Positions 1-11,002 of a stretch of 64,000 nt of DNA are shown here, in pieces; position 1 is the stretch's first letter, and each line of letters begins with the position of its first letter. The notes below the pieces were generated by a model, which did not search any database, was not told the origin of the DNA, and saw only the letters and a program-made list of their open reading frames with translations. Both the position numbers and the translations under genes were made by a program. The DNA lies in the NCBI RefSeq assembly GCF_030272615.1, contig NC_081406.1, positions 172,382,361 through 172,446,360 of the forward strand. The letters are read 5' to 3'. This stretch comes from Cryptomeria japonica. Taxonomy: Eukaryota > Streptophyta > Pinopsida > Cupressales > Cupressaceae.

Positions 1-59
1 GCTTTGTCGTCCTCCATGATAAATTTTAATACTATTTTTTTCTGTTCCGACTCATTCAT
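1..59 (-). CDS. HMA-domain (heavy-metal-associated) protein, first exon, partial
   Basis: Read on the minus strand from the ATG at 59, the frame gives 19 complete codons before the window ends. The peptide begins MNESEQKK and continues IVLKFIMEDDK. The pattern K-x-VLK-x-x-MEDDK is the usual first beta strand and turn of plant small HMA proteins (HIPP and related families), which bind metal ions or protein partners through a ferredoxin-like fold. The metal-binding CxxC is not visible: this region has MEDDK instead, as in the many plant HMA-like proteins that lack the cysteines. The rest of the gene lies outside the window. A second, broken copy of the same gene stands in the opposite orientation at 10610-11002, and its MEDD motif aligns here. 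The identification rests on a short stretch but is supported by that second copy and by a conserved upstream block. Confidence 0.62.
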   Translation of the reverse strand, partial: MNESEQKKIVLKFIMEDDK

Positions 60-360
60 TAGTACGACAGAGAATATCATAAAAAATTAAAAACCTAAGA
101 TATACAAAAGTCAAAGGAAAATTGTGAGCAATACCTTCATTTTTTTAGTATATAGCCTCTGGAACCTGAAATCCTGAAACAAACACGCTCGTTAGAAATG
201 AATACCGATTGAAAGTTCACAGTATGGTTTATAATATTCCAGACTTGAAGAACACGTTTTTCATTCGTGTCAATGAGGAAAACCAAACCAATTTCCATGA
301 AACTTGAAATGGTTGTGGAGGAAATTAGTTGGAGCTGGGGTGGAAGCAATAATAAACTAG
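60..360 (-). promoter_or_regulatory. Upstream leader of the HMA gene with a block conserved in the second copy
   Basis: This is the 5' flank of the HMA exon. Positions 147-220 match 10417-10490 of the second HMA copy in reverse complement over 74 bp, with about ten differences. Similarity weakens but continues towards the ATG in both copies. The block lies 88 bp upstream of the ATG here and about 120 bp upstream in the other copy. On the minus strand it includes TTGTTTCAGGATTTCAG, which could be the acceptor of an intron in the 5' UTR. That is an inference, because no transcript is available. An open frame at 137-349 crosses the block but shows no recognisable product. Confidence 0.4.
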
Positions 361-1014
361 TAAAATAATAGGAGAATAGAGAAAAATATCAAAACTAATA
401 ATATTCAAAGGTGTTTTTTTTTCTCCAATTAATATATAAGTTGGCTTCGTCATAATTAGGTCATAGACATTTCATAAATGGCAGTATATTTTTTTTTAAG
501 GAGAACAAAATGTTAATTAAAAATAAATGAAATCTAATTTTTGTTTTATAAGGAAATCAGTATCAAAATCAATTTGTATATTTTAAAAATAAATCAAATA
601 CAATTTATGCTTTATTTCTTAAAATATATTTGAAAGATAATGAGAATTACAATTTTGAAATAATTTGCATATAATTTCAAAATATAATATTTCAATTTAG
701 AAGAAAATGTCTTTGGAATTAATAAAAATAATTAAACAATTAATCTATTATGGAAAAAATATTTTTAGAGGATAAGTTTTTGAAAATAAAATATAATTTT
801 CAGAAAGAATTTTTTTTCAATTAAATAGGTGTTGATCTTTTAAAAGTGGGTAAAAAAGTCAACTTAGATAAAAATCTCAAAACAAAAAAAATATTAACAA
901 CTACTTTTAATATAAACAATTTTTGTACTCATCAATAAAACATTTGAAAATTATTAAATTCTAAATTATGATATTAAAATATATTTTACAAAATAAGAAG
1001 AACAATAGACTTAA
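361..1014. other. AT-rich spacer, no gene seen
   Basis: Strongly AT-rich sequence with homopolymer runs and no open frame of note. I see no recognisable feature between the HMA leader and the poly(T) end of LINE A. Confidence 0.6.
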
Positions 1015-1035
1015 TTTTTTTTTTTTTTTTTTTTT
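1015..1035 (-). repeat. Poly(A) tail of LINE A
   Basis: A run of 21 T on the plus strand marks the 3' end of LINE A. The preceding bases on the minus strand read CCACTTTTATC, much like the TTTTATCGATC that precedes the poly(A) of LINE B at 40130-40140. Confidence 0.85.
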
Positions 1036-2642
1036 GATAAAAGTGGATGGAACCACTAAAATTATATTAAATACTTAGTTTTTTATAGGTGTCTGGTTCA
1101 AAGAGCACTGAAGGAAAAGAACCAGTAAGAAAACCCTTCAGTATTGCTCAAGAGAACATAAGCCTATCTACCCAATACAAAAGCCCATAGACATCACAAA
1201 TAAACCCCTCAGTTACAAAGCCAACCGTATTAGATATAAAGGAAGCTGTGAAAACCAGTATATAAGAGAACATCTCAAAATGGAGCCAATGATGTCCAAC
1301 CATAACTAGTGTCATCACCCCAAAGCCAACCTATCTATACACCACATGATTCCAAGGCTCTGAAAAGAACAAAACTCAAAACCAGAAGAGAACCAAGAAT
1401 AAGTGATCCCGACAACACAAAAATGGTGAGCAAGCATATGCCAATCTAGATAAAAAGCTGAGAAGGGTGATGAAGACCCTCAGGAAGCAGGATGATCCAA
1501 AGTAAAAGCTAAAGAAATAACAACAAAATAAGAAACCATCTACAACACCATGCAAACTGCTCTTTCCAATTCCTCAAAAAAAGCCACCAACCACCAATTT
1601 TGCCAAGAACTCTCCATTTTTGTTAGTAAGAATAAATGCAAAGACATAATGGATACCATAACTACACACCACCAAGAATATAATAGAGAAAAAGATAACC
1701 AGAATATGATTAGCCGTCCATCATAAGAAAAAGTAGCGAGCAAGAAGCTACTCAACAGATGATGAAACAAACTCATGCCTCACAACATCCTCAATCATTA
1801 AATTGCAACTCCCAAAAAATAAGATCAACCACGATGCTAGATGATTAAACAGAAAGGGCCAACTCATTTCATAATGATACGAAGCTCCTCCAAAAAGTCA
1901 CCAAATCCCAACCACAAAGTATAATGATTGCTAAAAAGTGCATAAGATCAAACAAACATAACTAACATACCCAAACTGAAAAGACAAAGCTTAACATGCA
2001 ATGAGTAGAGATGAGTAATGCCCAATACCAATCAATACCCGATACAAAACCTCTATGCCATCAAAAGGAAATCAAGATACCCACCGACAAGGTAACCCCA
2101 ATGAACAAGCACACAGGCAAACAGGGCAGACAGTTGACAAAGAAAGGCCCCTCCATTGCAAAAAAACCAGCCAATCAAAAGTTGCCCCTCCATCCTCCAT
2201 ACTTAGTGAGGAGATACGGCTAGATATAGCTACAACAAAGATGTTGCCATAAGGCAGGACAACATCCCCCCTATAGCCATATAGGGAAGTAAAAACCACA
2301 CTCAGCAAGGAGATGGGAGAGGACAACACCATCAAGAGGATCTCAACCTGACAGGAGAAGCCACAACAATCTCCCTACTCCATGAGGAAATTATAACTGG
2401 AAATATCAACAACAAAGATATTGTCCTGAAAAGGAACACCCTCACTACAGATAGTTACGAAAGAAAACCACATCAAGCATGGAAAATGAAGGAGGTTTCT
2501 GAAAAAGAGATCTTGCTAAGAAAGAAGCCTCATGCAAGAAACCCAAGCATGGAAAATGAAGGAGGTTTCTGAAAAAGATAGTTATGAAAGAAAACCACAT
2601 CAAGCATGGAAAATGAAGGAGGTTTCTGAAAAAGAGATCTTG
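1036..2642 (-). other. 3' untranslated part of LINE A
   Basis: This 1.6-kb stretch lies between the end of RNase H and the poly(A) tail. On the minus strand it is T/G-rich, and its open frames (2072-2335 and 1540-1776) give hydrophobic, unrecognised peptides that look like chance frames. Unlike LINE C, it shows no long consistent frame. It contains the 127-bp-spaced duplication described separately. Confidence 0.6.
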
Positions 2643-2669
2643 CTAAGAAAGAAGCCTCATGCAAGAAAC
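2451..2669. repeat. 92-bp direct duplication, 127-bp spacing, in the LINE A 3' part
   Basis: Positions 2451-2542 and 2578-2669 are the same 92 bp with one visible difference (TTACGA versus TTATGA). A third partial copy of about 34 bp, starting AGCATGGAAAATG, lies between them at about 2545-2578. The duplication begins right behind the RNase H stop codon, so it alters the C-terminal tail or the 3' UTR. Confidence 0.85.
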
Positions 2670-3150
2670 TAGTATGTCCAAAGGAGAAACCTCTAAGAAA
2701 TCAACATCCTTAGCAACAACCTTATTCACCAAGAAATCTGCACTGACATTGATCTCCCTGAAACAATGAGAGATAGAGAAAGTGGAAAAACACTTTAATT
2801 GCACAAGAATGTGATCTAAAAAATACTGTAAATGCCAAGAGAGATATTTTTTGGCAACAACTGCCTGAAAAACCACCATTGAGTCTCCTTCAATAACAAT
2901 ATCTTTAATATTCAATGAAATAGCGAGGTCAAGCCCAAAGGATAAAGCCTGAAACTCAGCCACATTATTAGTACCCTAACCAATGTGTTTTCCTGCAGCT
3001 TTGATGATCTTAGAAGAATGATAAAAAATAACTACTCCAATACCAGACCTTCCCAAATGCCCCTTAGAAGCCCCATCAAACTGTAGTTTGAATGAAGAGA
3101 AGGGGGGAGGGCTCCATTTAGCCATCTTACGTTTAATAAGAGAAGAGAGT
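2643..3150 (-). pseudogene. LINE A RNase H domain (RVT_3 type)
   Basis: On the minus strand this reads KLQFDGASKG, then one in-frame TAG, then NNVAEFQAL, VIEGDSM and FREINVSADFL. These are the four conserved stretches of the plant LINE RNase H (D in FDG, E in AEFQ, D in GDS, and the terminal A-D after the REIN motif). The domain would remove RNA from the cDNA hybrid during target-primed reverse transcription. The frame stays the same across the stop, so only one nonsense mutation interrupts it here. It follows the zinc-binding segment directly, as in LINE B. Confidence 0.88.
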
Positions 3151-5858
3151 CCAACTGATATAGCCCCATGGGAAGACATCAGACGAAGTGAAGACCATTT
3201 CCAAGAGACCCAATTGTCCCAATGAGAAAAATGCCTGAGGTGGTCTAAATTTTTATGGATGAAAGAAACCACCACCTCACAAATGGAGGTTTGGATTTTA
3301 CCAATCACATCAGTCAGAGTAGGAGGTTTATGTTTGGAAATCCTAGAATTCCTTTCCAACCAGAGATTCTAGATCACCAGTGATGGGGCCACAACCCAAA
3401 GAGATGAATAAAACGAAGAGGAGAACAAGAAGGGCTAGGCCATGAATTGCAAAAATAGATTAGGACAAAGAGCAAAAGATCAACCAAGCATGCCAAAAAG
3501 CCAATACCAACATTCACAAGCAAATGGACAGAGCAAGAAAAGATGATCCATGGATTCCATACAATATCCACAAAAAGCACAAGGAAATACTATTGTAATC
3601 CCAAGCCTGTCCAATCGCATCCCAGTGAGAAATTTATCCTAGACTGCCAACCAAGCAAAAGACCTTGCCTTAGGAAGACAAGCTAAGTGCCAAAATAGCT
3701 TAGTAGGCCAGCAAGAGGATGAAGTAATCTGAACCAAAGAATTATAGCCATCTTTTACTGAATATGCACCTGAAGTATTCTTAGTCTAGACCAAGGAGTC
3801 CTCCTTATCATGAAAGACAAGAGGTCTTTTGTGAATTTCTTCCACAAAAGCAAGTCTAAGATCATTATCAATAGGCAAGGGAGGAATATTCTTCCATTTA
3901 GCCACTAAACATGGACCTGTGGAAACAATGTCAAAATAATCTGCAACAAAAGGCCCCCAAAGATCCGAGCAAAGGGGACCAGTCTCGGATAGCTGAAAGA
4001 GCAGGATGCCCATTCCAGACTTCATCCCAAAACTAGGCCTTCTTTCTATTATGGACAACCCAAGATAAATATGGTAAAATAACCCTCCTACAAGATACCA
4101 AAACATTCCAAAATGTCGAACCCTTCAGAAGAGATGAAGTAGTAAAAATCCCTTCTCTAGAAACTCCCCTTAAATACATAGCTAGCATGATGGAAGCCTA
4201 TTTGCTAAAAAGGATCTACATATAACTTCCACATAAATTTCACCGCCAAAGCCTTATTCTGAACAGCCAAATCACAAATACCTACACCCCCCAGCTCTTT
4301 GGGACAACAAATATTGTCCCAAGCAAGAAGAGGAATCTTCTTTCTACCTCTCAAGTTATCATCCCAAAGGAAGGATCTAAGGGAAACCTTAATGTCCTTA
4401 ATAACTTTAGGGAGAGCTTGCAAAATAGACATTAAATATGTAGGGATGGCACTCAAAATTGATTTGATTAAAAGGATCTTACTAGCCATCGTAAGCCACT
4501 TGTGATTCTACGAGGAAATTCTGGAAGTTATTGAATGGACAACTTTATCCCAAAAGGAGGTCTTTTCAGATCCCAGAAAGAAAGGAATGCCCAAATACAT
4601 GCAAAAAAAAGTCCCTACTTGGAAACCCCAAAAGTGGACGAGTCTATCCCTAACTAGAGGGGAGACATTCACAAAGAAGACTTTAGACTTCTGATTAATA
4701 ACTTTCTGTCTAGAAAAAGAAGTATAGTCAGAGATTATTTTCTTAATAACTCTAGCTTCCCTCAAAGAAGCAGCCCCAAACAGAAGCATGTCATCAACAA
4801 ACAATGGGATTGTGGAGATAGAAGGCCATCAACTCTGACACCTGACCATAAACCAGATGTCGTAGCGTTAGAGATGACCCTACTTAACGCTTCCGCCAAA
4901 AGAATAAACAAAAAAGGGGAGAAGGGATCCCCTTGCCTAAGTCCTCGGGAGGAAGCAAAAAACCCCAAGGGGGAACCATTAATCAAAACTGAGAAGTGGG
5001 CAGAAGATATGTATGAAAACACCCATTTTATCGAATAGTGTGAAAAACCCAAATGATTCAAAACAACCACAAGGGACTGCCAATTAACATGGCTGGAATT
5101 GTGATATGGAATGCAAAATTTCATGAGCTACAATCGCACCTTCAGATGTCTCCCGACCAGGCACAAATCCACCTTGTTCCAAGGAAACTATCTGAGGAAG
5201 GAGCCTAGAAAGCCTAACCAAAATTGCCTTAGTAAAATTTTTATATAGAGTAGTACACAAGACAATCAGATGAAAATTAGAAAAAGAGCTAGGATTTTCC
5301 ACTTTCAGAATAATAGCAATAAGAGTAGTATTAAGCTCTCTCAATATCGACCTATTTCTTCTAGACTCCTCCAAGGCTAACAAAACATCATTTCCAATAA
5401 AGTCCGAACACTTCCCAAAAAATAGAGTCATAAACCCATCCGGACTCAGGACCTTTTCCGGATGCATGGAAAAGACTATCTCTTTCAGCTCAGCCAACGA
5501 AAAGGGAGCCATAAGCATCTTATTATCTTCATAAGACACTAGTGGGGGGATCGAATTCACAAAATCATTATCTACAGCAACCGGTTCAGCCGTAAGCAAC
5601 GATTTGAAGAACCTAACGGCTTCAGAAGCATTATTATCCTCATCAACCATGCTGTTACCAATTAGAATCAATAATACATGAAATTCGATTGCGAAGCCTC
5701 TTAAACTTAGAAGAAGAATGAAATAACTTAGTATTTCTATCCCCTTCGGAAAGCCAAAGGTCCCTAGACTTCTGCCTCCAATAAGATTCTTCCCTAGCCA
5801 AAGTCTCACTCAATTGAAGATTCAAAAACTTTAGCCTATCATACGAAAGAGAGGACAT
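3151..5858 (-). pseudogene. LINE A reverse transcriptase and zinc-binding segment
   Basis: Homology to the RT of LINE B runs through all pieces. There is SLSYDRLKFLNLQLSE leading into REESYWRQKSRDLWL (about 5858-5655). Finger region motifs include PDGF and ILRELNTTLIA (5500-5300), and GFVPGRETSEGA is near 5150. The palm has GLRQGDPFSPFLF (near 4930) and FVDDMLLFG (near 4800), and the thumb and connection segments follow (4800-3786). Near 3600-3500 one frame reads CAFCGYCMESMDHLF, the zinc-binding CxxC-H pattern of zf-RVT. The frame shifts several times. The stretch with catalytic motif A (KLDxxKAYDxV in LINE B) is absent: the HEILHSI peptide is followed almost at once by VNWQSL. The RT is therefore inactive. 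Confidence 0.88.
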
Positions 5859-6545
5859 GCATAAAGCAATAATTCTCTTATTAAGCTACTCAATTTCTTC
5901 CTGAATCCTGGCCTTTTCTCCAAAATTATTCTTAAAATGTGTCACATTCCAATCCCTAATCTTATTCTTTAAAAATGTTAGTTTCTCAGTAATCTAAAAC
6001 ATCCGAGACCCAGGAAAAAATGGGGCAGAAAGCCACCATTTCTTTAATGAAGGTAAGAAAGATCAATCCCTAAACCACATTGGTTCAAACTTAAAAGGTA
6101 ATTTCCTAGGGGCCCTATCCTCAAAAATAGTAAGCAGAATAGGAAAATGATCAGAACCAGTGAAGGGGAGAACTGAGGAAACTAAATCCTAGCCCGAATT
6201 AAACCAGTTTTCAGAAACCAAAATGTGATCAAATCTTTCAGAGATTTGACAAAAGTCTCTCCGCATATTGGTCCATGAAAATGGCCCATTAAGAGGATTA
6301 CAATCCACCAAATTCAAAGAATGAATAAAGTGACAAAAGTTTGATATAGAATGCTTATTAGGGATGATTCCCCCAGCCTTCTCTTCTAAATTAACAATTG
6401 CATTAAAATCCCCCCCAAAAATCAGAGAAACATTATGCAGAGGAGAAGCAAGGAGAAGCAAGGGAAACCAAAAATTCCCAAAGGTTTCTTTTTTCTAAAA
6501 CCCCAGTCGGGCCATAAACATTAAAATAAAATAGTAAATTACTCT
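5859..6545 (-). pseudogene. LINE A endonuclease C-terminal half and linker
   Basis: The minus frame at 6461-6189 reads LIFGGDFNAIV, then LVDCNPLNGPFSW and FDHILVSENW, which are the APE-type endonuclease motifs with the D and N of GDFN. Another frame carries NVYGPTGV slightly upstream, near 6540-6515. The first part of the domain (WNVRGLN and QETK motifs in LINE B) is missing, consistent with 5' truncation. The stretch 6188-5859 is the degenerate linker to the RT. This domain would nick target DNA. Confidence 0.85.
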
Positions 6546-7298
6546 ATTTAGAAGAAAGTTACTTTCCTCAAATAAAATTCTTAAAAATAATGATCATAAA
6601 CTTAGAGAGAAGAAAACTTTATTTTAAATAAAAAACTAGAAAAATGGAAAATAAATTATCCCTTATTATCCAGGAAATAATCAAGAGACAGATTATTTCG
6701 CTAAGAGATTTTTCTCTCTCATCGCAGTGCACACTACGAAAAACAATCTAAACCACGTAGATGGAGAAAATTCCTCACCATTTTTTCTCTGTACAAGAGA
6801 AATTGATAAGCTGAGAGGGTAATGGAGAAAGCTATCAATTAATTTACTGTTGTCATCTCAAGATGGTTGCGTGTTGTGCACTCCAGAAAAGTAGCTGTAT
6901 CATTCTGTATTTTTGTCTACACGATACAGAGAAAAATGTTGATTTTAAATTTAATTTACTTCTATTTGAAGTAAAGATACTTTAAGGAACAATAATACCG
7001 ATAACATTAATATTCATTAAATTTTTTGATTTATTTTTCTCTCTTTCGTCTTCTTATAACATAACTCAGGTTAACCTTTAGTTTAAGTTTGAAATTTGAT
7101 TTTCGAGTTATAAAATTTTTGAGTCATTATAGGAAAATTATACTTATACATAAAATTTTTTAGATAAAAATTAATTAATTTAAGATGATTTTTCACATTT
7201 CATCATATATATTTACATATATGTGTACATATACTTACATTTGTATTTTCATTCGTTTCTTCTTTCTTTTTTAGTTTAGGTCATAATTTTTTTCTTGT
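6546..7298. other. Spacer between LINE A and LINE C, no gene seen
   Basis: AT-rich sequence without an open frame of interest. It separates the broken 5' end of LINE A from the 3' end of LINE C. Confidence 0.55.
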
Positions 7299-7746
7299 TT
7301 TGATTAATAAAAGTGAGATAGGTCTGTACCATTACATATCTATAAAGGGAGACCAAAAAACTAGCAAAAAAAGAAGGACCAAAAAGACTCGAAAGCAAAA
7401 AACCAGCATAGCCACCCAAGAAAGATAAAAAGAGATGGCCAACCACATGGGGGAATTTTTATCTGGCCAATCCTAACATAAACTTAGCACTTTATCAAAG
7501 AATGACACATTTTCGCAAGACCCAATCCTAGAGCTAAAGGAAACCATTGCAGAATTAGGGATGACTTTAACCAGGGATTCTGTGGGGCTTTAGCCCACAA
7601 TCAGGGTTTCGGTCTATTTTCACTTCTTCTCTCCTTCCTTGTTTAATTCAGCCTATATGGTCTAGATAGCTTGTAAATAAGCATTCTTGAAGCCAAATTG
7701 GCCTCAGTTTTCATTTTAAGGACCTCTTAGGAACGTTTAATTTCTT

Positions 7747-9045
7747 CTACCTCCAATTTTGTCCACTCATCTTAAACTTGGCATCTAGGTCTTCAATCCT
7801 CTCGTTCACATTGTCCCAATTCTCTGTAAGGCCAACAAAATCATTAGTAGCCCTCCAAACTTTGTCCTCATTAAATTATTCATCCAAATCCTCTAGCTAG
7901 GTATTATCTCTTACTTTAGCCTCAGTGGTCACCTCCAACCTATTAATTTTCTTTATTGCCACATTCATCTGCCCAAAAAACCATTTCGATAAATCATCTA
8001 CCCTTTGCACATCATGAATATCATTCACAATCTTGGTGAGGACCATAATCAAGCTCGAGGGCTTAGTATTTGCAAACAGGGGGGGGTGGGTGGAGTTTGT
8101 GGGAGGATGGGTAGGGTTAATCTCTTCATTAACATTGTCTGCATGGGACACATCTAAGCCTATAGTTTTAGAGAAATACGATTCATCAAAGGAAATAGAG
8201 TTAGATTCTGATTCCTCAACAATTTCCACATCGTTACGCTACTCAATCCAAGGTTCCTCAATAAGCTCTTTTTTAGAGGTAGCTATGGCTTTGAATTTGG
8301 CCATGTGCGTAGGGTGTTTTCTAGTGGCCATTTTAGGGCCCGAATGAGACACTTCAGCAGAGTTGGATGGGGTGACAATAAGATCAACATATAAGTTGGG
8401 GTCATAGGTGAACCCGATTTCAACAGTGGGGATCCCACCTATGGGAGTTTGGGCCAAATGAAAATTATATAATCTATTAATAAGACCCTGATGAAGGGGG
8501 TTTTACGCTTGACAACAACCTTAGAGATAGATTGATACAAGGAAGATAAAACCTAGTAAGGAAAGTTAATTCTTATCCCCTGGTGCAAGTGGTTCAACAT
8601 AGGGAGGAGATAAAGGTGAAATATCCTCTTTCTACCATCCAAAGAAATATTTCATGAAGAGAAGGGCCATCTCCTTCCATAGACCTTGGATCTCCTCTTT
8701 ATTGTAGCCGATTTGGAGTTTAGGGGCTCCTTCACCAAGTTCAATGAAATAGTCAAAATCTTCCTTATAACCCCCCTTATGTTTCTTGGGGAAGGAGATG
8801 ACATCTAGGGCCAAGCCAATCACTTTCACAATGGTCTCTTAAAAAAGAACGAAGGCAATACTCCCAATCTTAACAGCACCATTATCCTAGGCTTGAATAA
8901 AGGCCATAGACAATTTGGGATCATGGCCAGTCATACCCTCCACATAGGAGTCCAAATTTCCCTAAATCACCTTAATCCAAAATTGACCATTAGTTTTGAA
9001 CTTGGAGTATTCATCTAGTTCGATCGGGTTAAGATCTCTTCCCAT
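7747..9045 (-). pseudogene. Decayed third ORF of LINE C, unrecognised product
   Basis: From the ATG at 9045 to a stop at 7747 the same minus frame runs for 433 codons, interrupted by about ten stop codons but no obvious shift. Three open pieces (8829-8632, 8457-8239, 8229-7897) lie in this one frame, and their peptides look like protein: acidic and polar, with few low-complexity runs. Readable parts include RDLNPIELDEYSKFK, GGYKEDFDYFIELGEG and EEIQGLWKEMALLFMKYFFG, then a proline-rich stretch and a helical tail with IVNDIHDVQRVDD. A stop codon directly precedes the ATG, so it is not a simple extension of RNase H. I do not recognise the family. A captured host gene or an element-specific accessory protein are both possible. 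Confidence 0.55.
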
Positions 9046-9235
9046 CTATGCAAACCCGTAAGTGAAATTGAGAAAGTGACAGGTTTGAAAGTGATAGTAA
9101 TGAGTACCAACAAAAATAAATTATCACCACCTTATCCAATAGGGAAAGGAAAGGGCAAGAAAAGAAAATACCAAAAAAGGTAATCTTGAGATTAAAAATC
9201 ATTAATGGGCATGTCATATTAAATCATGGCACAAG

Positions 9236-9525
9236 TTATGCAATGGGTACTTTGTGCAAATGAGACCATATTTTCAAATTATTAACCATTGTGCCAAGCT
9301 CTGCTAACTTGTCTGCCACCGTATTTCCCTTGTGTCGTATGTGGAAAAATCTAACCTTACCGAGAGTAAGGCGGAGGGTGCAACACTTTTGAATGAGAGA
9401 GGCAGTCTTCCAATCTATCTTAGCCACCTCATTTAGCATCATGATGGTGTTGCGAGAGTCACCTTCAACAATGATTTTTCTAAGGCCTAGATCTTAGCCT
9501 CTGAATTCTATCATTTTTTGTTGTG
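9236..9525 (-). pseudogene. LINE C RNase H C-terminal half
   Basis: The minus frame gives LGLRKIIVEGDSRNTIM, then VRFFHIRHKGNTVADKLAELG. These match the GDS and H-x-R-x-x-G-N-x-x-AD motifs of plant LINE RNase H. At least one stop lies in the upstream piece. The catalytic FDG part is missing because the element is truncated. Confidence 0.85.
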
Positions 9526-10416
9526 ACTTTTTTAATTAAACTATTATAATGCTTTTCTTTTCTTCCTTAGAAATCTTTTCCTTCTTGTTTCTCTCTTGGT
9601 GTTCTCACTTTGTGTCTCATCTAGCACACTACACATCTTACCCTTCTCTATACTAGGTTATCTTAGTCAGTCTCTTTAACTATTTTTACCTTATTAGCTC
9701 AGTTTTATCCTAAGGATGGACCATAGTGTTATCCAAAACTTTGATACAAAATGAATTTGACATAATTAAATTTAAAAATTAAACTGCTCTCAATTTGAGA
9801 TAGTCAAATGTATTGATATCAATATTGAAAAATTAAAATTGTAATTCACTTGGTTCAACACAATTCCAATTATATAAAAATATATGAATTCAAATTATAT
9901 ATTTTAATGAGTTGAAAAATAGCAATATAGAATGTAGAGTTGAAATACAATTCACAAACCATCAAATTCTAGACCTTGCATTGTAAATTTTGTTCAATAC
10001 AAATATTTATCTTTTTTTTTTCGTGAGAATGAGTTGCAAAATTATTATTTTAGATTTGAGAAGTATAATATTTAAGAAAAATAAACTTTTGATAAATAAA
10101 AATAAGATAATTCTCTAATCTCGGTTTTAGTAAGAAAGTCCTGTAAGATATAGAATAAATTTAAGACAATAAAAAGAAAGAAAATTAATAGTTGACATGA
10201 GTCCAAATATAAAGATTGCTCTTGTCATTTTTCCAATGAAATAATTAATAGTTCATTTAAGACAACTTTTCAGCATTGTCATCGGCTCTTTTCACAAAGG
10301 AGATCTTGCAAGGGACTTGGTTTCGAGAACACCATCCATTTCTACAGATCTTCTTGTGCACCTCATGGAAATAGATGCTTCCTGTAAATACTTTGCAATA
10401 CTGAAAATTTAGTCAA
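9526..10416. other. AT-rich spacer, no gene seen
   Basis: No open frame or repeat of note. It leads into the conserved upstream block of the second HMA copy. Confidence 0.55.
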
Positions 10417-10490
10417 ATGAACTTTAAATCGGTATTGATTTCTAACGAGCATGTTTGCTTTAGAATTTCAGGCTCCATAGGCTATACACT
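10417..10490 (+). promoter_or_regulatory. Conserved leader block of the second HMA copy
   Basis: This 74-bp block is the reverse-complement counterpart of 147-220 and lies about 120 bp upstream of the HMA-like start at 10610. Shared stretches include TCGGTATT and TTTCTAACGAGC. The conservation in a non-coding position suggests that the two copies were duplicated together with their promoter or leader. Confidence 0.5.
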
Positions 10491-10609
10491 CAAACATGAA
10501 CATACTGTCTAGTTTTTTCCTTTAATTTTTGCGTATGTTTTGGACTTTTGAACGACAGTTTATCTTCCACTCAATTTATTGAGCAACCCATGTTTCAAAT
10601 CAACAGAAA

Positions 10610-11002
10610 ATGGTGTCGTTAGCTATGGAGGATGACTAGAAAAGCAGCAAAAGTACAATAAAGGCCATTGCATGATTGAAGGTACAATGCTCAACTATAT
10701 AAAGGATTGCCATTACTTTTATTTGAAAGTAAATAGGATAATGTAAATGAATAATATGCGTTTTGCAGGCATGGATCCTATAGTAGTGGATACGACAGAG
10801 AATATGATAATTGTAGAGGGAGATGCAGATCTAGATTGCATCAGAGACAAACTTAGAGAATTTGGGTTCGTAGAATTATGAATTGAGCTTGAATCCTACC
10901 AAAGAAGAGGAAAAAGAACCCGATGAATACAAAAGCCAAATGAAAAAAATCAATTCAGGAGACAGATCTTTCTGCCCCTTCTATCTAGTAGTTTTATTAT
11001 GA
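10610..11002 (+). pseudogene. HMA-domain protein pseudogene, two exons
   Basis: Exon 1 (10610-10681) encodes MVSLAMEDD followed by a TAG, then KSSKSTIKAIA, a TGA and LK. This is the first strand and helix of an HMA domain with two nonsense codons. The intron at 10682-10768 starts GT and ends TTTTGCAG. Exon 2 begins at 10769 and reads GMDPIVVDTTENMIIVEG, then DADLDCIRDKLREFGFVEL before a TGA at 10879-10881. This is the classical second half of the fold. A neighbouring frame then continues LNPTKEEEKEPDEYKSQ to a stop at 11000-11002, which looks like the charged tail of HIPP-like proteins reached by a frameshift. One base also seems to be missing at the splice junction. No CaaX box is seen at the end. 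The gene is dead, but its structure is clear. Confidence 0.8.

Larger units (their letters stand above)
1015..6545 (-). mobile_element. LINE A, 5'-truncated L1-type non-LTR retrotransposon
   Basis: Reading leftwards on the minus strand, the order is: end of an endonuclease domain (about 6545-6189), linker, reverse transcriptase (5858-3786), RVT-type zinc-binding segment (about 3600-3500), RNase H (about 3150-2643), a 1.6-kb 3' untranslated part and a poly(A) tail (the T run at 1015-1035). This is the standard order of plant L1-like ORF2. ORF1 and the first half of the endonuclease are missing: similarity to LINE B stops near 6545, as expected for incomplete reverse transcription. The frame is broken by many stops and shifts, and RT motif A has been deleted, so the element is dead. 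I could not find a convincing target-site duplication. Confidence 0.9.
7299..9525 (-). mobile_element. LINE C, 5'-truncated LINE with a long ORF behind RNase H
   Basis: On the minus strand the fragment begins inside an RNase H domain (about 9525-9236), continues with a decayed but single-frame ORF (9045-7747), and ends with AGACCTATCTCACTTTTATT followed by A-rich sequence near 7299. That end resembles the 3' ends of LINE A and LINE B. RT and endonuclease are absent. The 5' boundary at about 9525 is where RNase H similarity stops. I did not find a target-site duplication. Confidence 0.7.

Noticed and set aside
61-80. Match of TACGACAGAGAATAT near 63 with the HMA exon 2 at about 10790
   Set aside because: It lies on the plus strand in the leader of a minus-strand gene, so strand and position do not fit the duplication. 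Chance is likely in AT-rich DNA.
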